Assembly: GCA_017461385.1 (NCBI GenBank)
Contig: JAFTXZ010000005.1
Location: 1-42,606 of the forward strand
Direction of reading: 5' to 3'
DNA from: Clostridia bacterium
Lineage (GTDB): Bacteria; Bacillota; Clostridia; Oscillospirales; CAG-272
DNA length: 42,606 nucleotides
This document shows, piece after piece, positions 1 to 7,931 of this stretch (within the stretch, counting starts at the first letter, position 1; each line of letters opens with the position of its first letter). A model generated the notes under the pieces. It was not told the DNA's origin, made no database searches, and saw only the letters and a program-made list of their open reading frames with translations. The position numbers and the translations under genes are program-made.

Positions 1-345
1 CATCTAGCTCCTTGTGCGTAGCTTCCTGTAGGTGTAACTTTTTCTACACCTTTCATAGCCTTGTGGTCTTTGAAATCAGGTCGTATTTGTAGAAGGTGTT
101 ACTTCTTATGTGTAACTTCTTACATCTAGCTTCTTACATCTAACTTCTTATGTGCAACTTCTTACATCTAAGAAGTCTCATATTTAGCTAAAATATCTCG
201 TTTTTGTCTAACCCTCTGTCAGAAGTGATAGATAGGAAGTGATAGGGGAAAAGTGATAGATAGTAAGTGATAGATAGTAAGTGATAGATAGGAAGTGATA
301 TATCACCGGTGATATATAACAATTGATAGATAAGAAGTCTCAATT
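1..345. repeat. Family A short tandem repeat array (AGAAGT / AGTGATAGAT)
   Basis: This gene-free stretch holds two sub-arrays. Roughly 90-175 alternates short units ending in ACTTCTTA (the complement of TAAGAAGT) with ATGTGTA or CATCTA. Roughly 220-340 repeats a 14-bp unit, AAGTGATAGATAGG or close to it, about six times and ends in the palindromic stretch ATATCACCGGTGATAT. The same vocabulary recurs near 4.9, 7.6, 17.9, 32.7 and 42.0 kb, so this is an interspersed family. No coding sequence is seen. Bases 346-433 are AT-rich with no recognised feature. Confidence 0.85.
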
Positions 346-433
346 CCCCTCCAACAAGCACACATATTTGTCAATGAATATCATATAGTATTGAGCTGGG
401 TTGAAAATTTTTGGAAAAATTTCGAAAATGCTC

Positions 434-462
434 TTGACAAATGGGGTGGGTGGTGCTACAAT
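434..462 (+). promoter_or_regulatory. Sigma-A type promoter of the feo operon
   Basis: TTGACA at 434-439 and TACAAT at 457-462 are separated by exactly 17 bp, close to the housekeeping consensus. The predicted transcription start, near 469, lies beside the inverted repeat at 472-489, so a bound regulator would block the promoter. Confidence 0.85.
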
Positions 463-471
463 ATGTGTGTC

Positions 472-489
472 AGTTAGCCTAGACTAACT
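472..489. promoter_or_regulatory. Putative iron-responsive operator 1 (AGTTAG-N6-CTAACT)
   Basis: Perfect 6-bp inverted repeat arms with centre CCTAGA sit at the predicted transcription start of feoA. The half-site GTTAGCCTA resembles the DtxR/IdeR operator consensus (TTAGGTTAGCCTAACCTAA) more than a Fur box. A second copy of the same architecture lies at 748-765. Binding by a DtxR/IdeR-like metalloregulator is inferred; no regulator gene is in the window. Confidence 0.6.
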
Positions 490-511
490 CACATAGAAGG
501 AGATATACACA

Positions 512-730
512 ATGACACTTAACGAAGTTAAAATCGGTAACACGGTTAAGGTTGCTTCCATAAATGGCGAGGGTGCTATCCGTCGCAGAATTATGGATAT
601 GGGCATTACCAAGGGCGTTGAGATTTACGTGCGAAAGGTTGCTCCATTGGGAGATCCTATTGAGTTAACCGTGCGTGGCTTTGAGCTTTTCTTAAGAAAG
701 CAGGACGCCAAAATGATAGTTGTTGAATAA
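512..730 (+). CDS. feoA: Ferrous iron transport protein A (FeoA)
   Basis: A 72-residue SH3-like FeoA-domain protein, the cytoplasmic accessory subunit of the FeoB ferrous iron transporter. The family signature is visible: a RRRIMDMGITKG turn at about 24-35 and the C-terminal strand set APLGDPIELTVRGFELFLRK. Length is typical. The ATG is preceded by AAGGAG at good spacing. It is first in the operon and followed 62 bp later by feoB, with an inverted repeat in the gap. Transcription probably starts at the strong promoter ending at 462 and is likely shut off by iron through the adjacent operator. Family assignment is secure; the regulation is inferred. Confidence 0.95.
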   Translation: MTLNEVKIGNTVKVASINGEGAIRRRIMDMGITKGVEIYVRKVAPLGDPIELTVRGFELFLRKQDAKMIVVE

Positions 731-747
731 TTTATTTTTTAGGCTCA

Positions 748-765
748 GGTTAGGCAAGACTAACC
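748..765. promoter_or_regulatory. Putative iron-responsive operator 2 (GGTTAG-N6-CTAACC)
   Basis: An inverted repeat in the feoA-feoB gap with the same GTTAG-N6-CTAAC core as the site at 472-489. It could allow independent control of feoB or roadblock repression. No clear promoter hexamers are seen in the short gap, so an internal start is unproven. Confidence 0.5.
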
Positions 766-792
766 GCATGTCAGACAGAAATGGAGAATTAA

Positions 793-3135
793 ATGAACAT
801 TGCATTAGTGGGTAATCCCAACTGTGGCAAAACCACACTGTTTAACGCATTGACAGGTGCAAACCAATACGTTGGCAACTGGCCAGGCGTTACAGTTGAA
901 AAGAAAGAGGGCAAGGCAAAGCTTAACAAGGAGGTTACTATTACCGACCTACCTGGTATCTATTCTCTTTCCCCCTATTCACCAGAGGAGCTTGTGGCAA
1001 GAAGCTTTCTTGTAAACGAAGCCCCTAACGTTATTTTGAACATTCTTGACGGCACTAATCTGGAAAGGAATTTGTACCTTACAACCCAGCTTGCAGAGCT
1101 TGGTATTCCTATGGTAATTGCTATCAATATGATGGACGTTGTTCGCAAGAGCGGTCTTGATATTGACAAGGACAATCTTTGTAAGACCTTAGGTGTTGAG
1201 GTTGTTGAAATTTCAGCGGTTAAGGGTCAAGGCACTACGGAGATTTTAGAGGGCGCAATTCGTGCTTATGAAAACAAAACTCTTTGCAAAACCGTCAAGT
1301 ATAACAGCGCAATTGAGGACGCTCTTGTGGAGATTGCAGATATTACAAAATCCTCCCTACGCTTCCAGCTTGTTAAGCTATTTGACCGTGATGAGGAAAC
1401 GAAAAAGCAATTTTCTCAAATTGAGCTTGGCGCTATTGAAAACGTAATAGCAAAAACCGAAAAAATCCTTGACTCCGATAGCGAAAGCGCAGTTATCAAC
1501 GAAAGATACGACTTTATTACAAATAAGGTAGTAAAGGGCACTAAGATAAAGGGCGAGAGCAAGGTTTCAACCTCTGACAAGATTGACAAGGTTTTAACTC
1601 ATAGAATTTTTGCTTTGCCTATTTTTGCAGTAATTATGTTTCTCGTTTACTTTATTGCAATGGCTCCTAACTTCATTGGCACAGCCTTAACCGACTGGGC
1701 AAACGACGGTGTCTTTGGCGATGGCTACTTCCTTTTTGGAATAGGTCAAGAAAAGTACGAGGAAGCTCTTGATGAATATACCTTAAATCAAGAAATTCTT
1801 GAAAATCTGCCCGATGGCTACGCTACTGAGGACTTTATCCTTGAAAGAGAGGATGAGGAGGGTAATACCTACACAGTAACTGTAACCTACGAAATGGTTA
1901 AAAATGCTATGGCAAATAAGGATCAAGAGGAGCCAGACGTTGGTAACTTCGGTCCATACATAGTAGGCGTTCCAACAGTTATCGGCTGGTGGCTCGATAG
2001 CGCACAAGCGCCTGAGTGGCTGTCCTCTCTCTTGCTTGATGGTATAATCGGTGGTGTGGGCGCTGTTCTTGGCTTTGTGCCACAATTAATTATTTTGTTT
2101 ATTCTTTTGTCCTTGCTTGAGGACTGTGGATATATGTCCCGTGTAGCCTTTATTCTTGACAGGCTATTCAGACGCTTTGGATTAAGCGGTAAATCCTTTA
2201 TTCCAATGCTTGTTGCAGTTGGCTGTGGCGTGCCTGGCATTATGGCTAGCCGTACCATTGAGCAAGAAAGGGACAGACGCTTAACAATTATGACAACAGG
2301 CTTTATTCCTTGCTCTGCTAAGATGCCAATCGTTGGTCTTGTAGCAGGTGCGCTATTTGGTGGCAATGCCTTGATTGCAACTGCCTCCTACTTTATCGGC
2401 ATCGGCGCTGTTGTTGTATCTGGCATTATTCTAAAGAAAACTAAGCTATTCTCTGGCAAGCCTGCTCCATTTGTAATGGAATTGCCTGCTTACCACTTGC
2501 CTGTTGCCTCAAACGTATTCAGAACAACGTTTGAGAGGGCTTGGTCCTTTATTAAGCGTGCAGGTACTGTAATTTTTATTGCAAGCGTAATTATTTGGGT
2601 GCTTAACTCTCTATCCTTTGAGGGTGGCTTCCACTACATAACAGATGAGCTAGGTGGCGCTTCAATTCTTGAAAATATCGGTAGCGCAATTTCATTCCTG
2701 TTTATTCCGCTTGGCTTTGGCTCATGGCAAGCAACCGTTGCAACCTTCCTAGGCCTTGTTGCTAAGGAGGAGGTTGTAGGCTTCTTTGGAGTTTTAGGTC
2801 AAGACGTTGGACTTGAAATCTTTGCAGGCTCTCAGCTTTGCGCATTCTGCTTCCTTGTTTTCAATCTACTCTGCGCTCCTTGCTTTGGCGCAATGGGTGC
2901 TATCAAAAGAGAAATGAATAGCCCTAAGTGGACTGCCTTTGCAATCGGCTATATGACGTGCTTTGCATACCTTGTAACACTTTGCATTTATCAAATCGGA
3001 ATACTTTTCCGTTGGGGACATTTCGATTTCTTTACAGTAGTTGCACTACTCATAGTAGCAGTTGTAATTTACTTGCTTGTAAGACCGGAAAGGTTTTCCT
3101 TAATCGACAAAATTAAGGCAAAAATTAAGAAGTAA
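793..3135 (+). CDS. feoB: Ferrous iron transporter B (FeoB), GTPase-coupled
   Basis: 780 residues, an inner-membrane Fe(II) transporter with an N-terminal G domain. Visible motifs are G1 GNPNCGKT (7-14), the G2 region VGNWPGVTVE (27-36), G3 DLPG (52-55), G4 NMMD (112-115) and G5 SAVKG (about 141-145). A helical GDI-like spacer follows, then the membrane part with the conserved Gate segments around CGVPGIMASRTIE and GFIPCSAKMPIVG. Unusually, a roughly 75-85-residue acidic hydrophilic stretch (about 310-395) sits between the first membrane helix and the VPTVIGWW/LGFVPQL segment, where E. coli FeoB has only a short loop. Start chosen at the ATG after a GGAG motif. It is followed 26 bp later by the Cys-rich partner gene. 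Confidence 0.97.
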   Translation: MNIALVGNPNCGKTTLFNALTGANQYVGNWPGVTVEKKEGKAKLNKEVTITDLPGIYSLSPYSPEELVARSFLVNEAPNVILNILDGTNLERNLYLTTQLAELGIPMVIAINMMDVVRKSGLDIDKDNLCKTLGVEVVEISAVKGQGTTEILEGAIRAYENKTLCKTVKYNSAIEDALVEIADITKSSLRFQLVKLFDRDEETKKQFSQIELGAIENVIAKTEKILDSDSESAVINERYDFITNKVVKGTKIKGESKVSTSDKIDKVLTHRIFALPIFAVIMFLVYFIAMAPNFIGTALTDWANDGVFGDGYFLFGIGQEKYEEALDEYTLNQEILENLPDGYATEDFILEREDEEGNTYTVTVTYEMVKNAMANKDQEEPDVGNFGPYIVGVPTVIGWWLDSAQAPEWLSSLLLDGIIGGVGAVLGFVPQLIILFILLSLLEDCGYMSRVAFILDRLFRRFGLSGKSFIPMLVAVGCGVPGIMASRTIEQERDRRLTIMTTGFIPCSAKMPIVGLVAGALFGGNALIATASYFIGIGAVVVSGIILKKTKLFSGKPAPFVMELPAYHLPVASNVFRTTFERAWSFIKRAGTVIFIASVIIWVLNSLSFEGGFHYITDELGGASILENIGSAISFLFIPLGFGSWQATVATFLGLVAKEEVVGFFGVLGQDVGLEIFAGSQLCAFCFLVFNLLCAPCFGAMGAIKREMNSPKWTAFAIGYMTCFAYLVTLCIYQIGILFRWGHFDFFTVVALLIVAVVIYLLVRPERFSLIDKIKAKIKK

Positions 3136-3161
3136 TCATAAACAAAAGGAGGACTTATAAT

Positions 3162-3329
3162 ATGAATCCAGCATCAATAGTAATTTTGTGCGTAGTGGGA
3201 CTTTTGTTTGTCCTTGCGGTTGCAAACGAAATAAGAAAGAAAATTCAAAAAAAGTCCTCTGGCTGCTCCGGCTGTTGCGGAGACTGCAAGAGCTGTCATT
3301 CCTGCCACACGGACAAAACTGAGGAATAA
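3162..3329 (+). CDS. FeoB-associated small Cys-rich membrane protein
   Basis: A 55-residue protein preceded by AAAGGAGG. It has one N-terminal hydrophobic helix (about residues 5-21), a basic stretch (RKKIQKK) and a tail dense in Cys and His: C35, C38, C39, C42, C45, H46, C48, H49. This matches the FeoB-associated Cys-rich membrane protein family that follows feoB in many Firmicutes and may take the place of FeoC. The Cys/His tail suggests metal or Fe-S binding near the transporter; that role is inferred. It is the last gene of the feo operon, before the terminator at 3361. Confidence 0.88.
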   Translation: MNPASIVILCVVGLLFVLAVANEIRKKIQKKSSGCSGCCGDCKSCHSCHTDKTEE

Positions 3330-3360
3330 ATTCCTTTATAATAAATTTTTAAGCAAAAAA

Positions 3361-3385
3361 GCGAGCAGAATGCTCGCCTTTTTTG
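3361..3385. terminator. Bidirectional rho-independent terminator
   Basis: Stem GCGAGCA/TGCTCGC with a GAA loop (3361-3377), an A-run on the left and a T-run on the right. It ends the feo operon on plus and the lipoprotein gene (stop at 3387) on minus. Confidence 0.9.
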
Positions 3386-3386
3386 T

Positions 3387-4565
3387 TTAGTTTTTCTCTG
3401 TTACTGTCAAGGTAAAGTCCTTTAGGTTGATTTCCAAAATGTAGGTTGTGCCGTTTCCAAAAAGTGAATCTCCACCCTCGACAAGTCCTTCCTCGTCGAT
3501 AATTTCAAGCACGTAGCTAAAGCCTAGCTCTGGGTAGAAGCTTGGTATTATTGCGTGTTTGTTTTCTACCTCTGGTAAAAATTCGTATCTAAACAGATAT
3601 GGGGTATCCTGACTTACAGGGCTTAAAACCACGTCCTCACCAAAGCCAACCTGACAAAAGTAGCTAGCAGTGTCTGGATTCTGTAGCTCGAAGCGTACCT
3701 GATATGTCTTTGCATTGATATAAACCTTGTACGTACCTCCTACGTTTGCATACATTAAGTCAGGGCTAATATCGTGGTAATAAATAGTTTTGTTTACAAT
3801 GGAGCTATCAACTATAACCTTATAACGGCTATTGTGCGATGCGCTGAAAAAGCCAAGGGACGCACCCCGTGGAATTTGAGTCTCCAAATAATACTCGTTT
3901 GTTTCCTTATAAAATGCCATTTCCGTGTAGGTGTAGTCGTTTAGTGAATTGTGAATATACAATTCACAGCTTTTTATGGTTTCATAGACAGGAGTGTCGA
4001 TATTTCCCACTCTTACCATATCAATTTCAAGAGTCGTAACGTCTAAAATCAAGTCGTAAATACCCGATTTTATAATGTTTATCTGAAGTGGATTTCCGCC
4101 GTCGGTATATTCAACCTCTGCATATTCACTATCATTTTCATCGCTTAGCATTGCGTAAACGTGGCTTATCGGACTGCCATTCTTAAAATAAAGAAGCTGG
4201 AAATAGTCCTCCTCATAAAAATAAATATTCTTGTAAATACGCTTTGTGTCGTCGCTTTCGTCTAGCATAAAGGGTCTTTCAATGGAATAATTTCCACGAA
4301 TCTCGGTTACCAGGTCAATCGCCTTTGATAGGTAGTAGTCCTCGTCAGGCGCATAATTGTCCTCCTCAAGACCTGGCACATACTCTATCAAATCCTTTGA
4401 ATTGTCAATTGATTCAATAGAATCATCATACAAGCCACCAAGTCCACCAGCTCCACCTGTACCTCCTAAATCGCCTAGAGCTCCTAGCAAATCACAGCTG
4501 GTAAGGGATAAGGACAAGGCGGTAGCTATTGCTAATACAGCTAGCACGCTTAGTATTTTTCTCAT
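3387..4565 (-). CDS. Lipoprotein of unknown function (392 aa)
   Basis: The N-terminus MRKILSVLAVLAIATALS leads to a lipobox LTSC at about 21-24, so the protein is predicted to be lipid-anchored outside the membrane. The mature start is a flexible Gly-rich segment (GDLGGTGGAGGLGG). The rest is acidic, rich in Tyr and Asp, beta-strand-like and ends in alternating hydrophobic strands. No catalytic motif or family is recognised. The ATG follows AAGGAGAG. Probably monocistronic: own promoter at 4614-4642, terminator shared with the convergent feo operon. Confidence 0.8.
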   Translation of the reverse strand: MRKILSVLAVLAIATALSLSLTSCDLLGALGDLGGTGGAGGLGGLYDDSIESIDNSKDLIEYVPGLEEDNYAPDEDYYLSKAIDLVTEIRGNYSIERPFMLDESDDTKRIYKNIYFYEEDYFQLLYFKNGSPISHVYAMLSDENDSEYAEVEYTDGGNPLQINIIKSGIYDLILDVTTLEIDMVRVGNIDTPVYETIKSCELYIHNSLNDYTYTEMAFYKETNEYYLETQIPRGASLGFFSASHNSRYKVIVDSSIVNKTIYYHDISPDLMYANVGGTYKVYINAKTYQVRFELQNPDTASYFCQVGFGEDVVLSPVSQDTPYLFRYEFLPEVENKHAIIPSFYPELGFSYVLEIIDEEGLVEGGDSLFGNGTTYILEINLKDFTLTVTEKN

Positions 4566-4613
4566 AACATTCTCTCCTTCCGTGTTGTCGCAGTCAACGA
4601 TGCTTGCACCTTC

Positions 4614-4642
4614 ATTTTATCACAGCTAGGGTTATTTTGCAA
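4614..4642 (-). promoter_or_regulatory. Probable promoter of the 3387-4565 lipoprotein gene
   Basis: On minus, TTGCAA (4642-4637) and TAAAAT (4619-4614) are 17 bp apart, 49 bp upstream of the start codon. Confidence 0.6.
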
Positions 4643-4689
4643 GACTTGTTCTCCGTTATGAACAGCATTTGCAAAAATCTCACTAAGGT

Positions 4690-5040
4690 TTTGAAAAATA
4701 GGGGGGTCAATGTACCGTTTTTGGTACATAGCTTTTTGTGGGAATTAAGATTTATCAACTAAAAGTAGTCAATCGTCAACTAAAAGTGGACAAAAGTAAA
4801 CTAAAAGTAGTCAATCGTCAACTGAGAGTGGACAAAAGTAAACTAAAAGTAGTCAACAGTCAGCCCCCGTGGGGGTGGGGTGTAACTTCTTAGATGTAAG
4901 AAGTTGCACATAAGAAGTGCCACGTATAAGAAGTTATGTGTAAGAAGTTGCACATAAGAAGTGCCACGTATAAGAAGTTATGTGTAAGAAGTTGCACATA
5001 ACAAGTGCACTTTTCAGAGGCTAGATGCAAGAAGTTGCAA
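4690..5040. repeat. Composite repeat E-B-A (no R unit)
   Basis: Three blocks fill this gap. The first is an E block: TTTTGAAAAATAGGGGGG, then a hairpin TGTACC/GGTACA (4711-4728). The second is a B array of 21-bp units at 4766-4849 alternating TAGTCAATCGTCAACTAAAAG with TGGACAAAAGTAAACTAAAAG. Then a CCCCCGTGGGGG hairpin and an A array of AAGAAGT units (about 4880-5035) follow. The block is almost collinear with 7130-7640, which additionally contains an inserted R unit. Confidence 0.85.
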
Positions 5041-5055
5041 TTGTTTGTTAAAAAA

Positions 5056-5079
5056 AGCGAGCATTTCTGCTCGCTTTTT
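5056..5079 (-). terminator. Terminator in a duplicated 3' cassette
   Basis: Stem AGCGAGCA-TTTC-TGCTCGCT (5056-5075) with T-runs on both strands. Together with bases 5080-5130 it forms a cassette of about 80 bp that recurs nearly unchanged at 7845-7925 behind an unrelated gene. Confidence 0.85.
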
Positions 5080-5137
5080 ATTAATCCTTGATTTGCAAGG
5101 GCTTCCTCGCTAGAGGATTTCATTGCAAAGCCTTGCC

Positions 5138-6955
5138 CTACGCTAGTGGGTCTGTGGCTAATCCACCTGACGAGCCACTTTGTGTTTGTGCGCCACCTTC
5201 TATGTAATCTGGATATATTGTACCTGTTACTACTCTGTCGTGTGTTATGGTTTGAGCATCAACAGTAATTTCGCTATTGTGCTCAACCTCTCTCAATATG
5301 ATAACAAGGTTCTTGCCAGTTGATGTTAATGCTCTTATAATGCACATATCATCATAATTGCCAACACTTACTGTTGCGTTACCAAACGCTTTATAGCTTG
5401 TCAAAAGCTCACCGTTTGCATTATAGATCATAACGTTTCTTGAAATGTCAAAGGAATAATCATCAGCTACTACTATGCAACTCTTATTTACTGATACCAC
5501 TTCATATCCGTAAGGTATATCAACCGTTTTTATGCCCTCAGTGCTTACTATAGCAAAGCTAGAGCTATCTGGGAATCCTACTACGTAGGAGCTCTCTGTG
5601 TAACCTACAATCTCACCGCTGTCGTCAACCTTGTAAACAAGCTCCATATCCTGACTATAAATTGTGTCGTCAACTCTGATAAGTCCCTCAACCTCAATGT
5701 TGCCCATTGGGAATTCAGCAACGATGTTGTACTTGTTGTCAACGATGTAGTAGCCATGCTTGTAAATCGCTACGTATCTGTCGCTTGAAAGTGGCATCAT
5801 GCTTATAACGCCCGCTGGAATGTCAATTCTTGAAAGTGTGCCGTCGCTTAGCACGCAACCTAGCACGCCCTTGTTTCTGTCAATCATTTGATTAGCTATC
5901 TCGTAGCCTGTAAAGCTTGCAAGATACTCACTATCCTGATCTGCAATATTGAAAATATCTCCAACAACGTAGCCTGATGCGTCAAGCTTCTTAGCGCTTG
6001 CGCTTTGTGGGTCGATGCTGTAATATTCATAGGTCGTGCCGTAGCCGTTTTCAACGAGCTGATATTTTGCCTTGTTTGCCTCGTATTCCTCACAGGTGGT
6101 CTCACAGCTATCGCAGCTTAGCTCCTCGCTGTATATGTATTTGAACACTACCACGCCGTTATCAAACATGAAAAAGTCCTCAAGGGAAATTTCCTGCTCT
6201 GCGTGTGGGCTATTTGACTTATATTCCTTAACTGGGAAGTCGACAGCTACTGGGCTTGAAAGCTTATCGTTGTAGATAAGCACGTAGTCGTCCATCAAGG
6301 CTACGTATTTACCATTTGCATAAACAACCTTTTCTGCCTGTGATAATACTCCAGCAACTGACGTAAGCTTTAGGCTTTTAACCTCTGTAAGCTCACAATT
6401 GTCCTCGATTCTATAAAGAATGCTATCGTAAACGAAGTGGCTTTCTCCAAAGAATGCAGGAGATAGAGCGCTGTCGTTTGTTTCCTCTTCAAACACAACC
6501 TTGCCACCACGGCTTAGTATGGTGTGCTTATAGGTATCATTCACAGTAGTTGTTTTAATGTAGAGATAATCCTCACAAGCCATTGAATAAATACAGTTAG
6601 TTATCTCATCATCCTCTGAATACTTCATAGCAGGGTCAACTCTTACGGAAATTGTTTTTTCAAGAGCTTGATCAAGAGTTCTGTAAAATCTGTAATCAAC
6701 GAATTCCTTTGTGTAGGTCAAGCCAGTGTCGCCAAGGCTCAAAACCTCTTTTCTGTTGGTCTCTACAACGATGTAAGCGTCGTTTGCAAGCTTAACTGTG
6801 CCGTCAAACTCAAGCTTAGTTACGTCGTTAAGCATTTTTGCCTCGTCCCTATCACCAATCAAATCTCTTACTGTCAAGCTACTTGAGCAGGACGCAAGAA
6901 TTAGTGGTAGGCACATGCAAGCAATAAGCACTAGTGCTAATACTTTTTTCTTCAT
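5138..6955 (-). CDS. Large lipoprotein, beta-rich, unknown function (605 aa)
   Basis: Start chosen at the ATG at 6955, after GGAGAAAGG, although the frame stays open further upstream. The N-terminus MKKKVLALVLIACMCLPLILASC is a type II signal peptide with lipobox LASC. The mature protein is a long series of short beta-strand pairs (patterns such as YVALMDDYVLIYNDK and YVAIYKHGYYIVDNKY) suggesting a beta-propeller-like fold. One Cys cluster, CDSCETTCEEY, lies near the middle. The C-terminus is Gly/Ser-rich. No enzyme motif is seen. Own promoter at 7054-7082; terminator cassette right after the stop. Function unknown. Confidence 0.82.
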   Translation of the reverse strand: MKKKVLALVLIACMCLPLILASCSSSLTVRDLIGDRDEAKMLNDVTKLEFDGTVKLANDAYIVVETNRKEVLSLGDTGLTYTKEFVDYRFYRTLDQALEKTISVRVDPAMKYSEDDEITNCIYSMACEDYLYIKTTTVNDTYKHTILSRGGKVVFEEETNDSALSPAFFGESHFVYDSILYRIEDNCELTEVKSLKLTSVAGVLSQAEKVVYANGKYVALMDDYVLIYNDKLSSPVAVDFPVKEYKSNSPHAEQEISLEDFFMFDNGVVVFKYIYSEELSCDSCETTCEEYEANKAKYQLVENGYGTTYEYYSIDPQSASAKKLDASGYVVGDIFNIADQDSEYLASFTGYEIANQMIDRNKGVLGCVLSDGTLSRIDIPAGVISMMPLSSDRYVAIYKHGYYIVDNKYNIVAEFPMGNIEVEGLIRVDDTIYSQDMELVYKVDDSGEIVGYTESSYVVGFPDSSSFAIVSTEGIKTVDIPYGYEVVSVNKSCIVVADDYSFDISRNVMIYNANGELLTSYKAFGNATVSVGNYDDMCIIRALTSTGKNLVIILREVEHNSEITVDAQTITHDRVVTGTIYPDYIEGGAQTQSGSSGGLATDPLA

Positions 6956-7053
6956 ACCTTTCTCCTTTTTTGCACATAGTGGGTTGAAAGAAGCCACTAT
7001 TGCAGATGAATTTTCGGGATTGCTCCCTTTTTCAATGTTACCATTGTGCTTAT

Positions 7054-7082
7054 ATTTTAACACACGCGCGCGAGATTTTCAA
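7054..7082 (-). promoter_or_regulatory. Promoter of the 5138-6955 lipoprotein gene
   Basis: On minus, TTGAAA (7082-7077) and TAAAAT (7059-7054) with a 17-bp spacer. It leaves a 5' leader of about 90 nt. Confidence 0.65.
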
Positions 7083-7129
7083 TAATTATGGAAAAATTAT
7101 AAATTTTTTCTTGAAAATATAAGCAACTT

Positions 7130-7745
7130 AGCTTCAGGTTTTGAAAAATAGGGGGGTCAATGTACCATTTTTGGTACATAGCCTTTTGTGGGAATTAAAA
7201 TTTATCAACTAAAAGTAGTCAACCGTCAACTGAGAGAACAGCCTTCCCCTTTGTTCGGAGGGGAAGGGGGCGATTCCCCTGTGAGGGGAAATGTCGCAAA
7301 GCGACAAAAGGGTTGCGCCCTGCCAAAGGGACGCTCTGCTGGTGGATGAGGTGTAGCCTCTAAAGAGGCGTCTACACAACGCAAAGTAGTCAATCGTCAA
7401 CTGAGAGTGGACAAAAGTAAACTAAAAGTAGTCAACCGTCAACCGAGAGTGGACAAAAGTAAACTAAAAGTAGTCAATCGTCAGCCTCCCGTGGGGGTGG
7501 GGTGTAACTTCTTAGATGTAAGAAGCTACACATAAGAAGTGCCACGTATAAGAAGTTATGTGTAAGAAGTTACACATAAGAAGTGCCACGTATAAGAAGT
7601 TATGTGTAAGAAGTTGCACATAAGAAGTCCTTTATTTGCTAAAAATCCTGTCAACCCCTATCTGCCCTCTCTGTCAGAAGTGATAGATAGGAAGTGATAT
7701 ATCACTAGTGATAGATAAGTAGTTATCTATAAGAAGTGATATGGA
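7130..7745. repeat. Composite repeat E-B-R-B-A
   Basis: Same order and nearly the same sequence as 4690-5040: E hairpin (7161-7178), B units, GTGGGGG hairpin and an A array (7508-7640), continued here by GATAGAT units and an ATCACTAGTGAT palindrome to about 7740. An R unit interrupts the B array at about 7240-7386. Bases 7746-7850 are AT-rich with no recognised feature. Confidence 0.85.
7240..7386 (+). repeat. R mosaic stem-loop unit, inserted in a B array
   Basis: Begins AGCCTTCCCC and ends GGCGTCTACACAACGCAAAG. Internal small stem-loops: GATTCCCC/GGGGAA, TGTCGC/GCGACA and GCCTC/GAGGC, plus the constant GGTGGATGAGGTGTAG. The matching position at 4.77 kb has an uninterrupted B array. Confidence 0.8.
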
Positions 7746-7855
7746 TTTCCTAGTGAAATTAAGCTTGCATTTTATAAAAGGTGTTGCTTATTTTTGGGAA
7801 AACGCTTGCTTGTTTTTGTAAACGCTTTATCAATTCCATAAAAAAAGCGAGCATT

Positions 7856-7875
7856 TCTGCTCGCTTTTATTATTC
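7856..7875 (-). terminator. Terminator of the EF-G-like gene (duplicated cassette)
   Basis: Stem AGCGAGCA-TTTC-TGCTCGCT, flanked by A and T runs. The cassette 7845-7925 is nearly identical to 5045-5130. Confidence 0.85.
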
Positions 7876-7931
7876 CTTGATTTGCAAGGACTTCCTCGTT
7901 AGAGGATTGCATTGCAAAGCCACGCGTTGTT

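Noticed and set aside
472-489. Fur box for the feo operon
   Set aside because: The site lacks GATAATGATAATCATTATC-like sequence; the GTTAG-N6-CTAAC dyad fits a DtxR/IdeR-type site better.
1923-2366. 147-residue minus-strand frame inside feoB
   Set aside because: Complementary shadow of a conserved transporter gene; no start signals.
4766-4849. CRISPR array (regular short direct repeats)
   Set aside because: The 21-bp units are directly adjacent with no unique spacers, and no cas genes are present; it is a simple tandem array.
4890-5123. 77-residue open frame rich in LLTHNF-like repeats
   Set aside because: Pure translation of the AAGAAGT array; no ribosome binding site.
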